NCBI RefSeq assembly: GCF_024295805.1
Contig: NZ_JANCLX010000009.1
Coordinates: forward strand, 182,774 to 246,773
Source of the DNA: Streptomyces cucumeris
GTDB lineage: Bacteria; Actinomycetota; Actinomycetes; Streptomycetales; Streptomycetaceae
Length of the DNA stretch: 64,000 nucleotides
Reading direction: 5' to 3'
Each line of letters starts with the position of its first letter. The stretch's first letter is position 1. The position numbers and the translations under genes are program-made. The notes beneath the pieces were generated by a model. That model worked only from the letters and a program-made list of their open reading frames with translations. It made no database searches and had not been told where the DNA came from. This document shows, piece by piece, positions 59,304 to 64,000 of this stretch.

Positions 59304-60756
59304 CGGGCGGTTCGACGGGCGGCCCGACAGGCGGCCCGACGGAGGGTTCGGCGGGCGGTTCGGCGGGCGATCGCCCCGGCAGCAGCAGCGCCGCGCTCAG
59401 GGCCGCCACCGCCAGCAGCGCGCCCGCCACCCCGAAGGCCGTGGCGTAGCCGGAGACGAGGGCGGCCGGACCACCGCCGCCGTCGGCGTCCGTCGTCTGC
59501 GAGGCCACCGTCGCAAGGACCGCGAGCCCCAGCGAACCCCCGATCTGCCGTGAGCTGTTGACCAGACCGGACGCCATACCGGCCTCATGCGCCGCCACAC
59601 CCGTCGTCGCGGCCGTGCCCATCGGGACGACACAGAGTCCGATGCCGACGCTCGCCACGAGGGAGGGGCCGAGGACCGAGTCCGCGAACCCGCCGTCCAC
59701 CCCGACCGTCAGCCGGAACCAAGCGAATCCGGCGGCGCCCAGCAGCCCGCCCACGACCAGCAGGTTCCGCACCCCGAACCGGGCCACCGTACGGGTCGCG
59801 GTGAGCGAGCCGATCACGATGCCCGCACAGAAGGGCAGAAACGCGGTCCCGGCCCTGACCGGCCCGTACTCCAGGATCTGCTGCATATAGAGCGAGGTGA
59901 AGTAGAAGGCCGCGAACTGGCCGGAGAACAGCAGCAGCACGAAGAGGTTCGCGACCAGCACCGAACGCTGCCGCAGCAGTCCGATCCGCAACAGCGGCTG
60001 TGCCACCCGCCGTTCCACGACGACGAACGCGAGCAGCGCCACGGCCGCGACGGCGAGGGTGGTCAGGGTGGCCGGCGATCCCCAGGGATGGGTCCCGGTC
60101 CGCACCAGCGCCAGCACCAGAGCCGTCATCCCGCCGGTGACCAGCAGCGCCCCGGCCGCGTCCAGCCGGGCGGGCGGGCCCTCGCGCCGGTCGGGCGCCA
60201 CCGAGAAGCGGGCCGCGGCCAGCGCGGCGAGCACGATCGGCACATTGATCAGCAGCACCGAGCGCCAGCCCGCCCATGCGGTGAGCAGCCCTCCGGCCAG
60301 CACCCCGACCGCGCCGCCCGCCGCCGCGGCCATCCCCCACAGCCCCAGTGCCCGGGCCCGCGCGGGCCCGGCCGGGAAGGTGACGGCGATCAGCGTGAAC
60401 GCCACCGGCGCGAGCGCCGCCGCACCCACCCCCTGTACGGCGCGCGCGGCGATCAGCCAGCCGGGCGAGCCCACCAGCCCGCCGCCGAGGCTGGCCAGCC
60501 CGAACACCGCGAGCCCGGCCATCAGCGTCGTCCGCCGGCCCACGATGTCCGCGAGCCGCCCACCGAGCATCAGCAGCCCGCCGAAGGCGAGCGCATAGGC
60601 GTTGACGACCCAGAGCAGCCCGCCCGGGTCGAAGCCGAGGTCGTCACGGATGTCGGGCAGTGCGACGTTCACCACGGACATGTCGAGCGCGACGACGAAC
60701 TGCACGGTGAGCGCGACGGCCAGCAGCCAACCCGTTCTCTCCCGTTGGTCGTTCAT
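59266..60756 (-). CDS. MFS drug-efflux transporter, DHA2 (EmrB/QacA) family
   Basis: 496 residues with about 14 hydrophobic helices. LLAVALTVQFVVALDMSVVNVALPDIRDDLG is the first helix with motif D1 (LDxTxVNVALP-like), LMLGGRLADIVGRRTTLMAGLAVFGLASLGGG carries motif A, and VLAGGLLTAWAGWRSVLLINVPI motif C. It should export a toxic compound or antibiotic by proton exchange. The C-terminus ends in Pro-rich repeats (EPPAEPSVGPPVGPP). ATG 60756 is divergent from the TetR gene; the operator at 60796-60822 lies between them. The tail overlaps DUF397 by 38 bp. Confidence 0.93.
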   Translation of the reverse strand: MNDQRERTGWLLAVALTVQFVVALDMSVVNVALPDIRDDLGFDPGGLLWVVNAYALAFGGLLMLGGRLADIVGRRTTLMAGLAVFGLASLGGGLVGSPGWLIAARAVQGVGAAALAPVAFTLIAVTFPAGPARARALGLWGMAAAAGGAVGVLAGGLLTAWAGWRSVLLINVPIVLAALAAARFSVAPDRREGPPARLDAAGALLVTGGMTALVLALVRTGTHPWGSPATLTTLAVAAVALLAFVVVERRVAQPLLRIGLLRQRSVLVANLFVLLLFSGQFAAFYFTSLYMQQILEYGPVRAGTAFLPFCAGIVIGSLTATRTVARFGVRNLLVVGGLLGAAGFAWFRLTVGVDGGFADSVLGPSLVASVGIGLCVVPMGTAATTGVAAHEAGMASGLVNSSRQIGGSLGLAVLATVASQTTDADGGGGPAALVSGYATAFGVAGALLAVAALSAALLLPGRSPAEPPAEPSVGPPVGPPVEPPVTAPRGDRTRLP

Positions 60757-60795
60757 GGTCCTCCTCCATCTGATCCCCCGGGGCCAGCCCAGTTA

Positions 60796-60822
60796 GTGTA
60801 CGCGTATACTTAACGCGTACAC
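60796..60822. promoter_or_regulatory. TetR-type operator between MFS and tetR
   Basis: GTGTACGCGT, seven bases, ACGCGTACAC: perfect 10-bp arms. On the minus strand TTGGTG and TACACT at 19-base spacing could be the pump promoter, overlapped by the palindrome. Confidence 0.8.
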
Positions 60823-60833
60823 CAACCCCGTGC

Positions 60834-61541
60834 ATGGACAATGGGCCGGTGACGAAGGAGACGGAGACAGAGACCGCGAAGGCCCGGCGGACCGGCGGAC
60901 GCCCCCGCCGCCTGGAGCTGGAGACGATCGTCGCCACCGCGCGCCGCATCCTCGAGGAGGAGGGGACGGGCGGTCTGAGCATGCGGCGGCTGGCCAAGGA
61001 GGTCGGCGCCACACCGATGGCCCTCTACCGCCACGTCCGCGACAAGGACGAGCTGCTCCAGCTCGTCCTGGCCGGGACGGCGCGTACCCGCCCCCGCCCC
61101 GACCTGCCCGAGGACCCGCGCGAACGGGTGCACACGACGGCCCTGCACATGCTGCGCACGCTCCAGGAGCTGCCGTGGGTGGTCGAGGTGCTGAGCCTCG
61201 GCGAACTCACCGACAAGGACGCCCTGTGGATGGTCGAGGAGATCATCGACTCGGCCATGGCCTGCGGGCAGAGCGAGCGCCGGGCGGTGCACACGTACCG
61301 CTCGATCTGGCACCACGTGCTCGGCACGCTCGTCTTCCGCACGGCCCTCGCCCGCCGCGCGGAGGCCCCGGACCGCCACGCGGCGTTCCCTTCCCTGCTC
61401 ACCGGTACGGACCCCGCCGAACTGCCGCGGCTGTCCGCGCTGGCGGACCGCTGGGACGGGATCACGGACACCTACGACCCGGCGGAGGAGCTGCGGGCGG
61501 TCGTGAACGGCCTGCTCGACCGGACCGGGGACGGTGCGTGA
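60834..61541 (+). CDS. TetR-family regulator of the adjacent efflux pump
   Basis: 235 residues. The HTH reads LETIVATARRILEEEGTGGLSMRRLAKEVGATPMALYRHVRDKDELLQLVL (about 29-79); the C-terminal domain is of the TetR_C tetracycline-repressor-like kind (VHTYRSIWHHVLGTLVFRTALA). By position it represses the divergent DHA2 pump through the palindrome at 60796-60822 until a drug binds. ATG 60834 lies 12 bases after the operator and has no ribosome site; GTG 60849 is an in-frame alternative. Confidence 0.9.
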   Translation: MDNGPVTKETETETAKARRTGGRPRRLELETIVATARRILEEEGTGGLSMRRLAKEVGATPMALYRHVRDKDELLQLVLAGTARTRPRPDLPEDPRERVHTTALHMLRTLQELPWVVEVLSLGELTDKDALWMVEEIIDSAMACGQSERRAVHTYRSIWHHVLGTLVFRTALARRAEAPDRHAAFPSLLTGTDPAELPRLSALADRWDGITDTYDPAEELRAVVNGLLDRTGDGA

Positions 61542-61575
61542 TCACCGCGACGCCTCCGGCGAGGAGCAGGTGATC

Positions 61576-61594
61576 GGACCGAAGTCCTCGGTCC
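61576..61594. terminator. Small hairpin after tetR
   Basis: GGACCGA, five bases, TCGGTCC, 35 bp after the tetR stop; probably a weak terminator separating it from the N-acetyltransferase gene. Confidence 0.5.
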
Positions 61595-61661
61595 TGCGGA
61601 CGAGTTGAGGTCAGCCCCCAGGCAGGAGGTACGGGGCCGCCCGCGGCGTTACCGTCGGCTC

Positions 61662-62510
61662 ATGACCGATGCTCCGTCCCCTGCCGCACCCCGGCTGGAC
61701 CTCGACGCCTATCTGACCCGGATCGGCTGGACCGGCGCCCGTCCTCCGGCCCCGACCGCGGAGACCCTGCGTGCGGTGCACCTGGCGCATGTGACCTCCA
61801 TCCCGTTCGAGAACCTCCAGCCGCTGCTCGGTTCGGCGCCCTCCCTGGCCCTGCCCGACCTGGAGGCCAAGCTGGTCCGCAGCCGGCGCGGCGGCTACTG
61901 CTACGAACAGAACTCGCTGCTCTCCGCGGCCCTCACCGCGATCGGCTTCGGCATCACCGGCCTCGCCGCCCGCGTCCGCGCGGGCGCCACCCCCGGCGCG
62001 GTCCGCCCGCGCAGCCATATGATCCTGCTGGTCGAGATCCCGGGCGAACCGCAGCGCTGGATCGCCGACGTGGGCTTCGGCGCCATCGGCGGTCTGCTGG
62101 AGGCCGTACCGCTCGTCACCGACACCGAGCTGCACGACGCCACCCGCCGCCACCGCTACCTCCGGGAGCCCCATCCGGGCGGTCTTGAGGACCTGTTCGT
62201 CTTCCAGGCGCTCCACAACGGGGTCTGGGAGGACCAGTACGCGTTCAGCCGCGAACCCTTCGACGCGGCGGACTACGCGGTCCTCAACTGGAACACGGCC
62301 ACCAACCCGCGCTCGCCCTTCCAGCACACCCTCCGCGCCCAGCGCAACGGCGTCGACCTGCACCTCGAACTCATCGCCCGGACGCTGTCCGAGACGCACC
62401 CCGACGGCACCCGCAAGCAGCGCGAACTGGCCGATGACGACGAGGTCCTGCGCGTCCTCGCCGCCGACTTCGACATCGACCTGCCCTCGGACACGGTCCT
62501 GCCCAACTGA
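61662..62510 (+). CDS. nat: Arylamine N-acetyltransferase
   Basis: 282 residues, normal NAT length. The catalytic triad is visible: Cys in RSRRGGYCYEQNSLL, His in RPRSHMILLVEI and Asp in WIADVGFGAIG. The N-terminal helical region begins LDLDAYLTRIGWTG and SIPFENLQPLLG is the usual motif before the Cys. It transfers acetyl groups from acetyl-CoA to arylamines or hydrazines; in actinobacteria homologues also act in sterol catabolism or in amide-forming steps of antibiotic synthesis. Start at ATG 61662; GGAGGT lies about 30 bases upstream, so initiation context is weak. Confidence 0.93.
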   Translation: MTDAPSPAAPRLDLDAYLTRIGWTGARPPAPTAETLRAVHLAHVTSIPFENLQPLLGSAPSLALPDLEAKLVRSRRGGYCYEQNSLLSAALTAIGFGITGLAARVRAGATPGAVRPRSHMILLVEIPGEPQRWIADVGFGAIGGLLEAVPLVTDTELHDATRRHRYLREPHPGGLEDLFVFQALHNGVWEDQYAFSREPFDAADYAVLNWNTATNPRSPFQHTLRAQRNGVDLHLELIARTLSETHPDGTRKQRELADDDEVLRVLAADFDIDLPSDTVLPN

Positions 62511-62652
62511 GCCACCCTGCCCGAGCCACCCCTCGACCGGTTGCCCCGAACTGCGGATTCCGCCGAATACGCGGGTGCCGCACCACGCCGCCGGGCCGCA
62601 TGGCACGATCATCCCCCTAATGGGCCGATCGGAGGGTGGCAGGGACGGGGAC

Positions 62653-63003
62653 ATGAGCCAAGACAAGCTGTCCGTGTCGGAGCGGGAACTGTCCGATCTG
62701 ACCAAGGACCTCGAGGAGATGATCAGTTACCTCGAGCGGAAGATCGAGCGTCTCGATCACCTGGTCCGGTCGCTCGACGCCGACTGGAAGGGCCCCGCCG
62801 CCGCGGCCTACAAGAAGCTCCAGCGCGACGCCTATATGGACGCCGCGCGCATCAGACAGCTGATGACCCGCATCGAGGAGACGACCAAGCGCCACGGCGG
62901 CACCCTGAGCCAGGACTTCCTGGACCTGCGCCACCGCTTCCTGTCCCTCCAGCGGTCCTCGGCGAACGACGGGGAGGACGGGCCGGACCGGGAGGACGTC
63001 TGA
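62653..63003 (+). CDS. WXG100-type small helical protein
   Basis: 116 residues, wholly helical. It has a long N-terminal coiled-coil helix (LSVSERELSDLTKDLEEMISYLERKIERLDHLVRSL), the W-x-G turn (DADWKGPAAAAYKKLQ, about 47-62) and a second helix (AARIRQLMTRIEETTKRHGGTL), the hairpin layout of WXG100/EsxA-like proteins exported by type VII secretion. No C-terminal Y-x-x-x-D/E motif is evident, and no ESX secretion genes are in the window. ATG 62653 follows GGGACGGGGAC. The convergent membrane-protein gene ends one base after this stop. Confidence 0.82.
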   Translation: MSQDKLSVSERELSDLTKDLEEMISYLERKIERLDHLVRSLDADWKGPAAAAYKKLQRDAYMDAARIRQLMTRIEETTKRHGGTLSQDFLDLRHRFLSLQRSSANDGEDGPDREDV

Positions 63004-63004
63004 C

Positions 63005-63667
63005 CTAGGCCCTGTCCCGCCGGACGTCGGGCCCCGGTCCGGGGCCGGGTTCCGGGGCGGGTTCCGGAGTGAGTTCGCGGCTGACGAGGCGGTAGTAGTC
63101 GATCGCCTTGGCCAGCCCCAGCCCCCCGGCCGCCGCGAAGACCACGGCGATACCGATCAGCGACCCGAACCCCTCCGGACTCAGCTCGGCCGACACCGTG
63201 GACGCCCCCAGCGCCAGCCCGAGGCTGGACAGCAGGACCGACGGCAGCAGCCACAGCAGGCCGCCGCCCCGGACGCGCCAGAGCGGCAGGGTCCGGGGGT
63301 CGCGCTCCAGCCGGGCCCAGTCGCGGAGCCGCCCGCCCACGACGACGTCACGCCGGATACCGGTGGCCACGCCCAGGCTCGACGGAATCGTGGCGCCGAG
63401 CGACAGGCCCAGGAACATCACGCCCAGGATGTGTTCGACGAGCTCTCCCGTCACCAGGAACTGGAACCCGGAGACGGCCAGCACCCACCCCAGCGCGAAG
63501 ACCATCGCCGACAGCCAGAGCAGCAGCGCCCGGTGCGGCGCCATGTACCAGCGCGCCAACGTCCCCAACGCCCGCGCCCGTTCCTCGAGCAACCCCGCCC
63601 GGTCGCCCCACGCCCCCTGCTCCGGCACGGGCGGGGGCGGCGGTGGAAGGGTGGTGGAGGGGAGCAT
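63005..63667 (-). CDS. Integral membrane protein of unknown function
   Basis: 220 residues. After a Pro-rich N-terminus (TLPPPPPPVPEQGAW) there are about four membrane helices: ALLLWLSAMVFALGWVLAVSGFQFLV, ILGVMFLGLSLGATIPSSLGVA, LLWLLPSVLLSSLGLALGAS and LIGIAVVFAAAGGLGLAKAIDYY. The tail is rich in Pro, Glu and Gly. ATG 63667 follows AAAGGAC. No family was recognised. Its convergent proximity to the WXG100-type gene may hint at a shared role but is only positional. Confidence 0.8.
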   Translation of the reverse strand: MLPSTTLPPPPPPVPEQGAWGDRAGLLEERARALGTLARWYMAPHRALLLWLSAMVFALGWVLAVSGFQFLVTGELVEHILGVMFLGLSLGATIPSSLGVATGIRRDVVVGGRLRDWARLERDPRTLPLWRVRGGGLLWLLPSVLLSSLGLALGASTVSAELSPEGFGSLIGIAVVFAAAGGLGLAKAIDYYRLVSRELTPEPAPEPGPGPGPDVRRDRA

Positions 63668-63783
63668 GGCGTCCTTTCGCCGGTCCGGCACACGGCCCGG
63701 GGGCACATGGCACAAGCGTCATGGGCATCCAAGTCTGGCAGCTCCCACGAGCGGTGCCCGGGCCCCCGCCCGTCACCCGTTCC

Positions 63784-64000
63784 TCAGCCGGTCCGCAGCG
63801 CGCCCAGCAGCTCCGCGCTCGCCATGGTGAACGGATGGTCGCGGCCCAGATCGCGTTCACGCCGCGTCACCACGTCCGTCATCAGCTCGACGGCCGAGTC
63901 CCGGTCCCCCAGCGCGGCCCTGATCCGGGCGAGGAGCTGCCGCGCCGCGAGGGCGATCGGGTACTCGGGACCGAAGCGGCGCCGATACCCCTCGGCGACC
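63784..64000 (-). CDS. C-terminal end of a tetratricopeptide-repeat protein
   Basis: A minus-strand frame open from the window edge to a TGA at 63784-63786 encodes the last 71 residues. It contains repeats of the kinesin-light-chain TPR type, for example FGPEYPIALAARQLLARIRAALGDRDSAVEL and RDLGRDHPFTMASAELLGALR. The 5' part is outside the window. It may be a signalling or scaffold protein (such repeats often follow an NB-ARC or regulator domain in Streptomyces). Confidence 0.75.
   Translation of the reverse strand, partial: VAEGYRRRFGPEYPIALAARQLLARIRAALGDRDSAVELMTDVVTRRERDLGRDHPFTMASAELLGALRTG

Overview
The window is high-GC actinobacterial DNA (G+C well above 70 percent, strong third-position GC bias, GTG/TTG starts) and almost certainly comes from a Streptomyces chromosome. 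The best evidence is the block at 43.5-55 kb: guaB3, guaB, sigD, bldM, whiD, groEL1 and groES, with the bldM and whiD products matching those of S. coelicolor closely. M. tuberculosis has the same guaB3-guaB2-sigD-whiB3-groEL1-groES order. There are no rRNA or tRNA genes, CRISPR arrays, transposases or phage genes that I can see. Annotation boundaries were chosen by ribosome-binding sites and family length; all family calls are from reading the sequence, without a database search.

Region 0-5.6 kb: end of an unknown gene, a lipoprotein, an AfsK-like Ser/Thr kinase with a C-terminal PQQ beta-propeller, a two-domain VOC protein and a TetR-family regulator. Region 5.6-5.8 kb: a 135-bp stretch with no A or T, built of long G and C runs, probably a sequence or assembly artefact at a convergent terminator.

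Region 5.8-30.7 kb: a dispersed catabolic cluster. It holds four acyl-CoA dehydrogenases (two of them an adjacent pair), an Ltp2-like thiolase-fold aldolase, a DUF35 partner, a DoxX membrane protein, an FAD monooxygenase, an ADP-forming acyl-CoA synthetase, an enoyl-CoA hydratase, a flavin reductase, alcohol and aldehyde dehydrogenases, two types of reductase/SDR, a cyclase-family hydrolase and an AMP-forming CoA ligase. Eight copies of one palindromic operator (half-site AATCTGACG, 3-bp centre) sit only in the promoter regions of these genes, so they form one regulon. This is the most interesting signal in the window. The gene set suggests CoA-dependent breakdown of an alicyclic, branched or steroid-like acid; the substrate is not readable from sequence. 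Unrelated genes (PNPOx, GNAT, MFS, GlxA-type regulator, an RsbW-like ATPase) are interspersed and lack the operator.

Region 30.7-45 kb: a pseudokinase and an active membrane Ser/Thr kinase side by side, a serine beta-lactamase-like lipoprotein whose stop codon lies in a 169-bp MITE-like palindrome, glpD with a Crp-like site, a nucleotide-sugar dehydrogenase that has lost its catalytic Cys and Glu, a TetR regulator, a DUF6049 envelope protein and a stand-alone MreB paralogue.

Region 45-55.2 kb: purine synthesis (guaB, guaB3), the sporulation regulators bldM (with a consensus sigma-BldN promoter) and whiD, sigD without an adjacent anti-sigma gene, a LysR/SDR divergent pair and groESL under two CIRCE elements. 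Region 55.2-64 kb: a polysaccharide deacetylase lipoprotein, a THUMP-like methyltransferase, an RsbW-like ATPase / XRE-DUF5753 / DUF397 triad around a perfect palindrome, a DHA2 efflux pump with divergent TetR and operator, an arylamine N-acetyltransferase, a WXG100-type protein, a membrane protein and the end of a TPR protein.
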